Notes under the pieces: model-generated
Database searches by the model: none
What the model saw: only the letters and a program-made list of their open reading frames with translations
What the model was told of the DNA's origin: nothing
Shown here: piece by piece, positions 36,894-46,123 of the stretch
Layout: each line of letters starts with the position of its first letter
How positions within the stretch are numbered: the first letter of the stretch is position 1
From: Arthrobacter psychrolactophilus
GTDB taxonomy: Bacteria > Actinomycetota > Actinomycetes > Actinomycetales > Micrococcaceae
Assembly: GCF_003219795.1 (NCBI RefSeq)
Contig: NZ_QJVC01000007.1
Coordinates: 1-64,000, forward strand
DNA: 64,000 bases
Direction: 5' to 3'
Translations under genes and position numbers: made by a program

Positions 36894-39020
36894 ATGAGTA
36901 GTCGGGAGTGTTTACCCGGAAACCGGGGTTACATAGCCATTGATGAGGTGGCTGCGTGGCTTGCGTCGATTACTTTTCCTACTTCTATTGAACCCTTTGG
37001 GTCTGACAATGTTGCGTTGGATGGTTTACCAGGGTTCCTTCCCGCATCCGCAGTATCTGGTGCCGCGACTTCCCCTGATTCGACGCCTGAATCGGCACCA
37101 GAAGCCTCTTCTGCACCAGAGCCAGATGCTGTGGCATTGTCTGCTCCAGCGGCTGTTGTCGCGCCGAGGTCAAGGGTTGAGGTGGCGCGTGGTGTGTACG
37201 ATGCGGCCATGGCTGGTTTGAAGCAGATCAAGCTGCTTGAAGATGGGTTGGCTGCCTGTAAGGCGGTGTTGTGTGATCAGGTCATGAGTGCGGCAGCGGT
37301 TGAGGGTGCTGCTCTCCGGCTGGATGCGTGGCAGACCGGAGTCTCTGAGAGTAGTGCGGTGACGAATATTGCCCTGGTATTGCATGTTCCTGAGGTCACC
37401 GCTGCGGGATTGGTGCATCATAGTGTGGAGTTGCTGAAGGACCGCCCAAGCACCTTTGAGGCATTACGCTCAGGCGTGGTGTCGTGGAGGCATGCTACGT
37501 GTGTCCTGACCGAGATAGCCACCGCACAAGCGTCTCCAGGAGTCGATGAAAAGCAAATAGCCGGCTTTGAAGAGCGGCTGCTGGCTTTGGCGGTCGGGAC
37601 CACGGCGGCGGGGTTTACCTCTAGGGCCCGGCGGGCCCGGGAATCGCTTTTCCCTGATTCATTGAGCGCCCGGGTGAAGGAAGCTTTCCTCAAGCGCCGG
37701 GTGGGGAGTGAACCGGGGTTGGATGGGATGTCGTGGATGACCTTTTATCTGCCGTCGTTGGCTGTGGAATCGATTATGACTAGGTGCACCAGGATCGCTC
37801 GTGCGATCATGAAGGATTCCCGGGACAAGGCCGTCCTGATGGCTGATTCGATCCAAGCGCCGGATCGGCATGCTGATGGCCAAGGAAATACCGGCGCGGC
37901 TGAGGGTGTGGAGCATCGGACGTTGAGCCAGCTGAAGGCCGATGTGGGAGCGATGTTATTGATGGGACAAGACATACCCGCGAATAGTTATAGCAACGGT
38001 CCAAAATTGACCATCAACTCCCAAAGTGACGCATCCGCACAGAAACCCAGCACTGCCCCATACCTCGCACCTTGGATTACTCCCAAGCCAGGTGATGGCG
38101 TCGTAGGCGGCCTCAATGCGGATATCAGCGGCGTTGACGACGTAGATAATGATGACGAGCCAGTATGGGAGCACCGGATTTCAGAGTCCTTTACTGCCTC
38201 AGCTGATTCCCCGGATTTATTGTTCGTATGTGAATCGCCCGTTTCGCCGGTAGTGGCTGAACCTCCTGTTTCATCTTCTGCCACTGAACTACCAGGGGAT
38301 GGATCCGGATTTGTTGATGGCGTGATTGATGGAGTGATCGAGGACCAAAACCTAGAATATTTCGAGCTACTGCGGTCGCTACGCCAGGGTGCGGTTGTGG
38401 AGGGACCACCGTTACCGAGAGCCAGAGTCATCGTGACGGTTCCCTTCTTGGGGTTATTGGGTATGACCGAGGAGCTGGGCGTGACCGCAGGTGGCGGGCC
38501 CGTTCCGGCAGATATCGCCCGGAAGTTGTTGGTGGATGCTGGCTCGTTCGTACGGGTGTTGACGGATCCGATCACGGGTGAAGTGTTGCCTTTGGCGCCG
38601 GAGCGGTATGTGCTGCGTGACGTTGAGCGAGATATCCTGCAAGCGATTGCTGGAAGTTGCTATTATCCAGGGTGCACGAATCCGGTGATGGATACCGAGT
38701 TTGATCATGTGGTGGCATTTGAGAAAGGCGGCAGGACCACTATGGACAATGTTCGTCCAACGTGTCGCCACCATCATTACATGCGGCACTTCAAGGATGA
38801 CAAGGACAAGCAGGGGCGGTATCGCCGCTATGACGACCCAGCCAGAGACGGGATCACCCTACGAGGCTGGACACCAACAATCACGGATGATGGCAGGGTC
38901 AGCTGGGTGACGCCCACCGGTGTCTTCGAGCCACCACTCGAACGAATTCAAGAACCACCACAGTATCCGCGCTGGCTCCAGAAACGCATCAAGAAATCCC
39001 TCAAGAAACACAAAGAATGA
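36894..39020 (+). CDS. DUF222 / HNH endonuclease domain protein
   Basis: 708 residues from ATG 36894; GTG 36885 and an earlier frame start are alternatives. The DUF222 (13E12-repeat) region covers about residues 90-330 (AMAGLKQIKLLEDGLAACKAVL, STFEALRSGVVSWRHATCVLTE, ARRARESLFPD), interrupted by a variable acidic insert (~345-480). The C-terminal HNH is visible as CYYPGCTNPVMDTEFDHVVAFEKGGRTTMDNVRPTCRHHHYMRH, with Cys pairs and the DH/H core. Many actinobacterial genomes carry several such genes, often linked to mobile regions; the role is unclear. The base composition is lower in GC than in der or recN, a sign of different history. Confidence 0.88.
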   Translation: MSSRECLPGNRGYIAIDEVAAWLASITFPTSIEPFGSDNVALDGLPGFLPASAVSGAATSPDSTPESAPEASSAPEPDAVALSAPAAVVAPRSRVEVARGVYDAAMAGLKQIKLLEDGLAACKAVLCDQVMSAAAVEGAALRLDAWQTGVSESSAVTNIALVLHVPEVTAAGLVHHSVELLKDRPSTFEALRSGVVSWRHATCVLTEIATAQASPGVDEKQIAGFEERLLALAVGTTAAGFTSRARRARESLFPDSLSARVKEAFLKRRVGSEPGLDGMSWMTFYLPSLAVESIMTRCTRIARAIMKDSRDKAVLMADSIQAPDRHADGQGNTGAAEGVEHRTLSQLKADVGAMLLMGQDIPANSYSNGPKLTINSQSDASAQKPSTAPYLAPWITPKPGDGVVGGLNADISGVDDVDNDDEPVWEHRISESFTASADSPDLLFVCESPVSPVVAEPPVSSSATELPGDGSGFVDGVIDGVIEDQNLEYFELLRSLRQGAVVEGPPLPRARVIVTVPFLGLLGMTEELGVTAGGGPVPADIARKLLVDAGSFVRVLTDPITGEVLPLAPERYVLRDVERDILQAIAGSCYYPGCTNPVMDTEFDHVVAFEKGGRTTMDNVRPTCRHHHYMRHFKDDKDKQGRYRRYDDPARDGITLRGWTPTITDDGRVSWVTPTGVFEPPLERIQEPPQYPRWLQKRIKKSLKKHKE

Positions 39021-39123
39021 TCTGCTGGAGCCCGGGATTGGCGACTAAGCCTGGACACCGCAGGAGCTCAGCTCAGGGATGTCTCAGCCGCTAGCTCGAG
39101 AGCCAGCCAACGAGTTAGTCGGT

Positions 39124-39182
39124 CAGCAAGCCAGCAAGCCAGCAAGCCAGTCAGTCGGTCAGAAGGTCAGCCAGCCAGGCAG
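39124..39182. repeat. Short microsatellite (CAGCAAGC) and degenerate relatives
   Basis: Three perfect tandem copies of CAGCAAGC (39124-39147), followed by CAGT, CGGT and CAGC-type degenerate units through about 39182. Lies in the 181-base gap between the DUF222 gene and the convergent membrane protein gene. A frame across it (39079-39357) is an artefact of the repeat. Confidence 0.8.
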
Positions 39183-39201
39183 GTGCAGACGCCACCTGCA
39201 A

Positions 39202-39924
39202 CTACAGGCGACGAGCTTGAATCTGATGCAACGTCAAGATGGCTCCTGCGGTGATCAAGCCCTGACCAATCGTGTACGTCAGCATGACCATTCCGCTCGT
39301 CCAATCTGGCATGAGCTCGAGGGCAAACAGCCTAAAGGCGAGAATCGTGTCGGATGAAAGAAAGAACAGACCTCCGAACAACACGAGGGCATGACACCTC
39401 GTTGAAAGAACGGCGGTACCGCCCAGCACCAACCCATAGAGGGCCACGGCAACGGCAAGCCCTCCGGCCCGTGGCCACATGATGATCAAGAGCACCACCC
39501 ACCATCCGGCGAACAGCAACGCCCACCACGACAGGGCCCGGACAGTCAGATGTTTCCAAAAGAGCCGCATATAGCAAAGGTGGGCGAGGCCAAAGCAAAG
39601 CAGCATCATCGGCACAGTTGGCGCGAACGGAAAGAAGGTGCCCGCCCCGTCGCCCAGCCACGAGAAGAACAGCCCGAGGAGTAGCAAGGTCCAGGCCCCT
39701 TTGGAGGCCAAGTACCGTTCGCTAAAGTCACCGCCCAGGGAGCGCAGCGACACCAAAACCGCCACAATCAGCAGGGGTAGGAGCAATAGCTTGGTGGGTG
39801 CTGCGAGGGCTTCATTATTGGCAAAACGAGCACCAACATGGACAACGCTAGCGATGACGTAGGGAATGAACCCCATCATGATGCGTCGGGTTTCGTGGAT
39901 CGGAATGGTCACTGCAGACCCCAT
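39202..39924 (-). CDS. Lysoplasmalogenase family (YhhN/TMEM86) membrane protein
   Basis: 240 residues from ATG 39924, six bases after AAGGA; an ATG two codons earlier would leave no spacing. About eight transmembrane helices. The YhhN pattern appears in LLLLGLFFSWLGDGAG (conserved SWLGD), LCFGLAHLCYMRLFW, and late GGLFFLSSDTILAFR and TYTIGQGLITAG. Known members hydrolyse the vinyl-ether bond of lysoplasmalogens; activity in actinobacteria is unproven. It is 54 bases upstream of the acyl-CoA dehydrogenase stop and may be read in the same transcript. Confidence 0.85.
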   Translation of the reverse strand: MGSAVTIPIHETRRIMMGFIPYVIASVVHVGARFANNEALAAPTKLLLLPLLIVAVLVSLRSLGGDFSERYLASKGAWTLLLLGLFFSWLGDGAGTFFPFAPTVPMMLLCFGLAHLCYMRLFWKHLTVRALSWWALLFAGWWVVLLIIMWPRAGGLAVAVALYGLVLGGTAVLSTRCHALVLFGGLFFLSSDTILAFRLFALELMPDWTSGMVMLTYTIGQGLITAGAILTLHQIQARRL

Positions 39925-39977
39925 GGGCATTCCTTAAGTGCAGGCGGTGAACGGTGACGCTGTGGGAACTGATCGCG

Positions 39978-41774
39978 TCAGCGCTGGGCCTTGCGGGCAT
40001 GACCCGAAAGTCCTTGGGCATCAAGTGCGAACAGATCATCGGATCCAGCGGTAGCAGCACCCAGAAGACCCGAGGCTTGCGGCAGAATCTGTGCAGCATA
40101 GAATCTCGCCAAGACCAGTTGTTCATGGGCGAGATCAGCATCATCCGTTCGAGCTGCCGCAGCGGCAGCCCGAGTCAACATCCAAGCGCTCGTGCACAGC
40201 CCCCACATGCGCAGATACGGTGTGGAACCTGAGAGGACTCCGTCTGGATCTTCCTGCCCAGTCCGGAGCATCCAGTGGGTCGCGTCTTCCAAGGCGTCGA
40301 ATTGGCGGACTAACTCCTCCCGAATGCTCGTGAAGTCTGATCCGGCCGTCTCCAGCTCTGCATCGACCTCACGCATGGTGGTGATGAAGTCAAGGATTGA
40401 GGCGCCTCCTCGAATACCCAATTTGCGGCCCACGAGATCGGCGGCCTGAATTCCATTGGTTCCTTCGTAGATGGCGGCAATGCGCACATCGCGAACATGC
40501 TGCGCTGCCCCGGTTTCTTCGATGAATCCCATTCCGCCGTGGATCTGCAGGGCAAGCGAGGTCATTTCATTTCCGAGGTCCGTCCCGAAGGACTTACAAA
40601 TCGGGGTAAGAATGCCAACCATTTCATCTGCCCGGGCACGCACGGCCGGGTCGGGATCGTTGGTGCTGCGATCCACATAGATGGCGTCCTGCAAGGTGAG
40701 GTACCGGAGTGCCGCGATGGATGCGCGCTGGGTCAGCAGCATGCGCCGCACATCGGGGAAATCAATGATGGGGGAGCTAGCTCCCTTCGACCCAGTGGCC
40801 ACACCCTGCAGCCGATCCTGTGCATAGCTTAACGACTGCTGGTAGGCGCGTTCGGCCAGCGCCACGCCCTGAACGCCAACGCCAAGTCGTGCGCTGTTCA
40901 TCATGACAAACATAATGCGCATGCCCTTGTTTTCTTCGCCGATGAGGTAGCCGGTGGCCTGCTCATAGGACAGGACGCAGGTGGGGGAGCCGTGGATCCC
41001 CATCTTGTGCTCCAAGGAGACAGTCTTGATGCCATTTCTCTCGCCCAGAGATCCGTCGTCGTTGACCAGGAATTTCGGGACGATGAAGCAAGAAATACCT
41101 CGAGTACCCTCGGGGGCGCCGGGGGTGCGCGCCAGGACGAGGTGGACGATTTGATCGGCCATATCGTGATCCCCATAAGTGATGAAGATCTTTTGCCCTG
41201 TGATGGCGTAGCTGCCGTCGTCGTTCTTGACGGCACGAGTTGTCAGGGCGCCAACATCTGATCCGGCCTGAGGCTCCGTCAGATTCATGGTGCCCGTCCA
41301 CTCGCCGCTGACCATGGGCGGCAAGTATCGTGCTTTGAGCTCATCGCTGCCATAGTGCAGTAGTGCCTCGATGGCTCCCTGGGTCAGCAAGGGGCACAGT
41401 GAGAACGCCATGTTGGCGCTTGTCATGAGCTCCTGGATGACGAGCCCAATGGTGCGCGGGAAGCCGCCTCCGCCAAATTCTTCTGGGAGCGGCACGGATC
41501 CCCAACCAGCCTCGACGTACTGCTGATACAGCTCCTTGAATCCCTTCGGAGTCACGACGCTGCCGTCGGTCTGGAGTTGGGATCCTTGAATATCGCCCTG
41601 ACGATTTGTCGGGGCTACTGCCTCGGCCATGAACTCGCCACACTGCTCAAGGAGCTCGACGACGGTATCCAAGTCAGCGTGTTCGAAGCCTGGCAGAGCG
41701 GCGATGTCTGGATAACCCACGACATGCTCAAGGGCGAAGGCGATGTCGGCAATGGGAGGCTGATAGTCGTTCAT
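39978..41774 (-). CDS. Acyl-CoA dehydrogenase (long form)
   Basis: 598-residue flavoenzyme for alpha,beta-dehydrogenation of acyl-CoA. NLTEPQAGSDVGALTTRA and KIFITYGDHDM are FAD/substrate-loop motifs; the catalytic Glu is in IYEGTNGIQAADLVGRKL, with IHGGMGFIEETGAAQHVRD before it. The N-terminal extension and a C-terminal helical domain (~470-598) make it the long FadE5/AidB-like class rather than the 380-residue type. Starts at ATG 41774. No partner ETF or thiolase is nearby. Confidence 0.92.
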   Translation of the reverse strand: MNDYQPPIADIAFALEHVVGYPDIAALPGFEHADLDTVVELLEQCGEFMAEAVAPTNRQGDIQGSQLQTDGSVVTPKGFKELYQQYVEAGWGSVPLPEEFGGGGFPRTIGLVIQELMTSANMAFSLCPLLTQGAIEALLHYGSDELKARYLPPMVSGEWTGTMNLTEPQAGSDVGALTTRAVKNDDGSYAITGQKIFITYGDHDMADQIVHLVLARTPGAPEGTRGISCFIVPKFLVNDDGSLGERNGIKTVSLEHKMGIHGSPTCVLSYEQATGYLIGEENKGMRIMFVMMNSARLGVGVQGVALAERAYQQSLSYAQDRLQGVATGSKGASSPIIDFPDVRRMLLTQRASIAALRYLTLQDAIYVDRSTNDPDPAVRARADEMVGILTPICKSFGTDLGNEMTSLALQIHGGMGFIEETGAAQHVRDVRIAAIYEGTNGIQAADLVGRKLGIRGGASILDFITTMREVDAELETAGSDFTSIREELVRQFDALEDATHWMLRTGQEDPDGVLSGSTPYLRMWGLCTSAWMLTRAAAAAARTDDADLAHEQLVLARFYAAQILPQASGLLGAATAGSDDLFALDAQGLSGHARKAQR

Positions 41775-42168
41775 GTTCGTCAGCGTACCCTCGAGTAACT
41801 TATTTGTCTCGGGTTTTCATTACTTGCCGGTATTGTTGCGCACCTCACACCCCTAATCGTGGAGTGAAAAATGTGAATTGGCGCTCATTGTTGGCCCGGG
41901 GTGCAAGCAATTGGATCTCCTGCAGGTAATGTTCTTTGTAGCCAAGGCGCTCATCTCAGAGTTAGCGGCGGTTAGGCCCGTACGAGTATCTCGCCGATGC
42001 TCTGCGGGTCGTCTTAGTTTAAAGTCCCTTTCTTGGGCAATCTAGGGCATTCTCGGGCTGTAGTGTGGTTCACGTAACGCGCTTGAAGTCCTCCTTGGTG
42101 GAGAACTACGGTTGACGCGCGGCATCTATCCGCAGCTTGATTACTCTAATCTTCAATAGGGAAAACCT
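41775..42168. other. Divergent intergenic region (394 bp)
   Basis: Separates the acyl-CoA dehydrogenase gene (minus) from the LuxR gene (plus), so it must hold both promoters. I found no confident -35/-10 pair. An imperfect hairpin AGTCCTCC-TTGG-TGGAGAACT lies at about 42088-42109, ~60 bases before the LuxR start. No open frame or RNA gene is supported. Confidence 0.6.
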
Positions 42169-44778
42169 ATGGTCTCGCATGGCTCATTGCTTCAATCCCT
42201 GCCCCCGCGGTCGAATTGGCCCATCGTCGGCAGAGAAGCAGACATTGAACTCTTGATGCAACGTCTCGTTGCTGGCAGTGGTGGCGTCATCGTGATGGGA
42301 GCCCCGGGCCTCGGGAAATCGACCGTCATGGCCGCGGTGTTAACCAAGATTGATGCCATAGGTCAGCGCGCTATGCGCCTCCCCGCCCCGTTGGAACGCG
42401 ACTCCTCGGCGAGTTATATCGAGCAGTGGCTTGGTGTTCCCATTCCCAGCTCCGTCTCTGTCGATATGGTTGCCACCCAAATCCTGGGCCAGCTACTGTT
42501 GAGCACGTCGAGCACGTCCGGCGATCCGGAAGTATCTGCAGAAGTCGCACTGGCGCCCATCCTTGCGCTGGATGATATTCACCTACTCGATGTATTTAGC
42601 GCAGCTGTGTTTCGTAGCCTGGTGGAGGCGGGACAGATCCGACTCGTGGCAACCTGCCGGGAAGATCCTGGACTGCCCAGTGCCCTCGATGCCCTGTGGC
42701 GTAGCGGTCATCTTGACCGGAGCGATCTTGTTCCCCTGAGCTATGACAGTGTGCGCCTGATCCTGCGCGCCGTCCTGCCCGACCCCGCGTCGAATGACAT
42801 GGCGTATCGACTCTGGTTGACCACGGCCGGAAATCCGCTCCACGTGCGAGAACTGCTGTATTCAATCGTGGAAACAGGGGATGTGGTTTATGCCGAGCAT
42901 GCCTGGATCTGGGTTGCGCCCCTCCGCGCAAATCGTCGTCTCGTCGACCTTCTCGCGACGGATTTGAAGACATTAGGTGGCCCGGCTCGCGATGTCATGG
43001 ACCTACTGGCCCTGGCCGAAATGGTGCCGCTTCGGATCCTGACGTCAAAAGCGAACGACGACGACCTGAAGTTTCTCGTCGAACGCGGACTCATCCTCGT
43101 CACAGACGGCAACGGCGCCGCTACGGTCAGTATTGCCCACCCCCTCTATGCAGAAACGTTGCGCTCTCTGCTGTACCCGCGGCGGAAACGTGAACTCTTT
43201 GACTTCATGCCCGAGCCGGGCCCAGAACACGGCCCGCAGGAACTCTTGCGCTGGGTTGATTGGGCATTGGAATGTGACGTCATGCCCGGGGTGTCCACGC
43301 TCATCGCCGCAGGCACAGCCGCCGAGGAGCTCACGCAACCGGGACGCGCCGTGACCCTCGCAACGCTGGCCTTGGAACACCCACACCTTCCTGCGGAGCA
43401 GGAGATCGAGGCGCTCCTGCTGCGTGCACGGTCTAATCGCGACGCCGGATGGTCCGAAAGTGCCGAAGCCGACCTTGACTCACTACTGATCCTGCTGGAA
43501 GAAAGTCAGGATTCCAAGGTTACGGTCACGGCAGCTCCGGAGCGTGCGGAAGACATCGTGGTGCACGCTGCCAGGATCCGGGCAGACATTCAAGAGCTCC
43601 ACTATCGAGACCTAGATGGTGCGCTCGAAGGGTTAGCCGCCGCGGCCAAAACCCTGGATCCTTCCGGAAATGCCGCGACCGAATTGGCGATCGACCAGCT
43701 GGCTCGAATTGGCCACGGCGGGCGACACGCGGAAGTATTGGCGGGCTGGGCCGCCCAAGTCGCGGCAGCGGATCTACCCGCGAACATTACCTTGTCGCCG
43801 TCGTACATCTATGCCCTAGGGCAAACAGGAAAGGCCCAGAGCGCTCTGGCGGTGGCCGAAACACAACTGGCACTCATTGGTCCGGATCATGCGCGGTATC
43901 CCTTTGCTCGCACGGACTTGGTCGCGGCGAGATTCTGGGCGGCCGTCTGGGCCGGCCAACCGGCCATGGCGCTCACCGTGCCGGACCTTGATGGCGCTGG
44001 TGGTCAGCGGCATCATTCGGGGCTCTACCAAATCGGTGAAGGCTACATCTACCTGATCTTTGGCGATTGGGTGCAGGCGGTAGAACAGCTCCGTGGCGGA
44101 CTTTCACGCCTAGGGCTCATGGCCCCGACCGGCCTCGAGGCCATGGCGTGGGCGGGCCTGGCGCACGCTTATGCCATGTGTGGGGAGCGTGCACTGGCTT
44201 GCGCCGCCGTCGAACACTATCTCAGCGTGGCACCCGTCATGAATCGCAGCATCGAGGTCGACAGTAGATACCGCATCCTGCTCGCGCGTTACGCTGTGGG
44301 AGACCCGCAGCTCGCCGACTTCCTTGACGCCTACCTCCTCTGGGCCACCCGGGAAGGTCACGCGCTCGGTGTGCTGTACGTGCGGCATCTACTCATCGTG
44401 TGTGCCGAACCGGGGGAGCGGGCCGAGCTGCTTCCCGCCCTTGAGCTCGCCGCCGAAGATATTGAGGGACTGATTCCGCAAGCGATGCTGCGCCACGCCG
44501 CGGCGTTGATCGCGGGCGACGCGGGCATGATCGCTGCCGGCGGTGCCGGCCTTGTCGCTGTCGGAATTTGGTTGCCGGCACCTGTGCAGCTTGCCACCCT
44601 GACGCAGCGGCAGCGCGAAATTGCTGCCCTGGCCGGAGCTGGCATGTCGAATAAGGCCATCGCGCTGAAGCTGCAGCTTTCGGTTCGCACGGTCGATACC
44701 CACATGGGGAACATCTTCGTGCGGCTCGGAATTGCGAATCGTACCGAACTGGCGACGGCACTCACCGCCTCGTCATAA
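42169..44778 (+). CDS. Large ATP-binding LuxR (LAL) regulator
   Basis: 869 residues. The N-terminal AAA/STAND ATPase has Walker A GAPGLGKST (44-52) and Walker B LALDDIHLLD (~140). A middle helical region (~380-800) resembles TPR/MalT-type sensor repeats. The C-terminal LuxR HTH (~811-865) has LTQRQREIAALAGAGMSNKAI and LSVRTVDTHMGNIF. LAL regulators sense small molecules or proteins and activate catabolic or antibiotic genes; neither ligand nor targets can be inferred. The ATG at 42169 follows a GGGA stretch. It ends only six bases from the convergent fluC stop. Confidence 0.92.
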   Translation: MVSHGSLLQSLPPRSNWPIVGREADIELLMQRLVAGSGGVIVMGAPGLGKSTVMAAVLTKIDAIGQRAMRLPAPLERDSSASYIEQWLGVPIPSSVSVDMVATQILGQLLLSTSSTSGDPEVSAEVALAPILALDDIHLLDVFSAAVFRSLVEAGQIRLVATCREDPGLPSALDALWRSGHLDRSDLVPLSYDSVRLILRAVLPDPASNDMAYRLWLTTAGNPLHVRELLYSIVETGDVVYAEHAWIWVAPLRANRRLVDLLATDLKTLGGPARDVMDLLALAEMVPLRILTSKANDDDLKFLVERGLILVTDGNGAATVSIAHPLYAETLRSLLYPRRKRELFDFMPEPGPEHGPQELLRWVDWALECDVMPGVSTLIAAGTAAEELTQPGRAVTLATLALEHPHLPAEQEIEALLLRARSNRDAGWSESAEADLDSLLILLEESQDSKVTVTAAPERAEDIVVHAARIRADIQELHYRDLDGALEGLAAAAKTLDPSGNAATELAIDQLARIGHGGRHAEVLAGWAAQVAAADLPANITLSPSYIYALGQTGKAQSALAVAETQLALIGPDHARYPFARTDLVAARFWAAVWAGQPAMALTVPDLDGAGGQRHHSGLYQIGEGYIYLIFGDWVQAVEQLRGGLSRLGLMAPTGLEAMAWAGLAHAYAMCGERALACAAVEHYLSVAPVMNRSIEVDSRYRILLARYAVGDPQLADFLDAYLLWATREGHALGVLYVRHLLIVCAEPGERAELLPALELAAEDIEGLIPQAMLRHAAALIAGDAGMIAAGGAGLVAVGIWLPAPVQLATLTQRQREIAALAGAGMSNKAIALKLQLSVRTVDTHMGNIFVRLGIANRTELATALTASS

Positions 44779-44784
44779 GCCGGC

Positions 44785-45165
44785 TCAGGAAATAACGGTA
44801 CCTAGCCAGAAACCCAGAGCGGCTGCGGCCACACTTGCCAACAGCGTGCCCAGAGCATTGGCCAGTGAGGCGACGTAGCGCTTTTCGTTCAGGAGGCGAA
44901 GGGTCTCGTAGCTATTGGTGCTGAAAGTCGTATACCCGCCGAGGAAACCTGTGCCGAGGATGAGCGCCCACTCGGTGCTCACCAGATGCCCCGCAGCAAG
45001 AGCGGTGAGGAGCCCCAACGCGAAAGAACCGGAGACATTGATACTGAAGGTGGCCCAGGGGAAGGTCGTTTGAAAACGGCGGCCGATCGCGCCGTCGACG
45101 AGAAAACGACCGACGGCGCCCATCCCGCCAGTCACTGCGAGGGCGATAAAAACCCAGGGTGTCAT
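44785..45165 (-). CDS. crcB: Fluoride channel subunit FluC/CrcB (copy 1)
   Basis: 126-residue, four-helix membrane protein that exports fluoride as a dual-topology dimer. Shows GGMGAVGRFLVDG at the start and the channel motif GFLGGYTTFSTNSYETLRLL; the Asn/Phe pore residues are recognisable. ATGA overlap with the second copy suggests a heterodimeric pair, as in other actinobacteria. Confidence 0.92.
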   Translation of the reverse strand: MTPWVFIALAVTGGMGAVGRFLVDGAIGRRFQTTFPWATFSINVSGSFALGLLTALAAGHLVSTEWALILGTGFLGGYTTFSTNSYETLRLLNEKRYVASLANALGTLLASVAAAALGFWLGTVIS

Positions 45166-45596
45166 GATCGGCTACCCCACGCCATGCCGAGCCAGGTGGC
45201 CACGCCGCCGAGGACCACGGTGCCCAGGCCATAAGCAACGGCCACGCTTGGGCCCTGTGATGCGGTCCCCGACAAGCTCACGAATCCCACGGCCAGGGTG
45301 CTGTAGGTGGTGAAACCGCCACAAAATCCGGTGCCCAGCAGCAGTTGCAGGCTCCTTCGGCGTGGCAAAATGGCGCCTCGACGAGGTGGCGCAGGAGACA
45401 GGTCATGACTCGCATGCCGCGTCAGCGTCGAGAGCAACAGCCCCAGAATCAAGGCACCTACGATGTTGGCCAGGAGAATGGCCCAGGGGACGCCGCCGTC
45501 GTTCGGAATCGCCAGAACGAGTCCCTCCCGTGCGGCAGCACCGAAGGATCCGCCAAGGCCGACCAAGATCAAGGATTGGATCAGTGGGGGCTTCAC
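45162..45596 (-). CDS. crcB: Fluoride channel subunit FluC/CrcB (copy 2)
   Basis: 144 residues with GGSFGAAAREGLVLAI and the motif GFCGGFTTYSTLAVGFVSL. Longer than copy 1 by a basic loop (RHASHDLSPAPPRRGAILPRRR). The GTG start at 45596 overlaps the stop of the stress protein gene (GTGA). I looked for a fluoride riboswitch before this gene; the upstream DNA is coding, so none is likely here. Confidence 0.92.
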   Translation of the reverse strand: MKPPLIQSLILVGLGGSFGAAAREGLVLAIPNDGGVPWAILLANIVGALILGLLLSTLTRHASHDLSPAPPRRGAILPRRRSLQLLLGTGFCGGFTTYSTLAVGFVSLSGTASQGPSVAVAYGLGTVVLGGVATWLGMAWGSRS

Positions 45597-46114
45597 TGCC
45601 GTCCTTTGTCAGTGCCGTCGCGGTGCACGGGCACCACGAGGATCGGGCAGCTCGCCAGCCGGGTCAGGTGCGCCGCTACGGAAAGCCGCAGGATCTCCCG
45701 CAGCGGAGTCCGTGTGTCTGCGTGCGTGCCCACCACAATCATGCTGGCACCCACGGTCTCGGCGCAGTGGGCCAAGGCGCGGGCGGGATCTCCCGCCAAC
45801 AGCACGCTCCGCCACGGGACGCGACACAGCTGCAGCGCCTCTGCTAATTCGCCAGCCAGTTGCTCGGGGAATTCCTCGGCCTGTCCACTCAAGGACTGTT
45901 GATCCATATAGTCGGGGTCGAGCGCCTCGGCAATGACCGTGCCGTCGTCCAACTCCTGAACAGCAAAGCGCGCCGGATTTGCGTAGGCGCAGACTAGCGG
46001 GCAGTCCAAGGCGGCAGCCAGCTTGGCGGCCTCAAGCACGACGGCGGGTAGCTGGCCCGAGTGAACACCGACGAGAACAACTGACCCAGTAGGAGACGGC
46101 ACGGACGAGGACAT
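45593..46114 (-). CDS. Universal stress protein
   Basis: 173-residue single-domain UspA protein. VVLVGVHSGQLPAVVLEAAKLAAALDCPLVCAYA is the first Rossmann-like strand-helix unit, and the ATP-type loop VVGTHADTRTPLREILRLSVAAHLTRLASCPILVVPV holds the GX2GX9G(S/T)-like region in altered form. The usual second glycine segment is degenerate, so ATP binding is uncertain. Coupled to the FluC pair by GTGA overlap, suggesting a stress-related operon. Confidence 0.88.
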   Translation of the reverse strand: MSSSVPSPTGSVVLVGVHSGQLPAVVLEAAKLAAALDCPLVCAYANPARFAVQELDDGTVIAEALDPDYMDQQSLSGQAEEFPEQLAGELAEALQLCRVPWRSVLLAGDPARALAHCAETVGASMIVVGTHADTRTPLREILRLSVAAHLTRLASCPILVVPVHRDGTDKGRQ

Positions 46115-46123
46115 ATGTTGCGC

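Noticed and set aside
39079-39357. Forward frame of 92 codons over the microsatellite
   Set aside because: Translation is repeat-driven (Ser/Gln/Pro) and overlaps the real minus-strand membrane protein gene.
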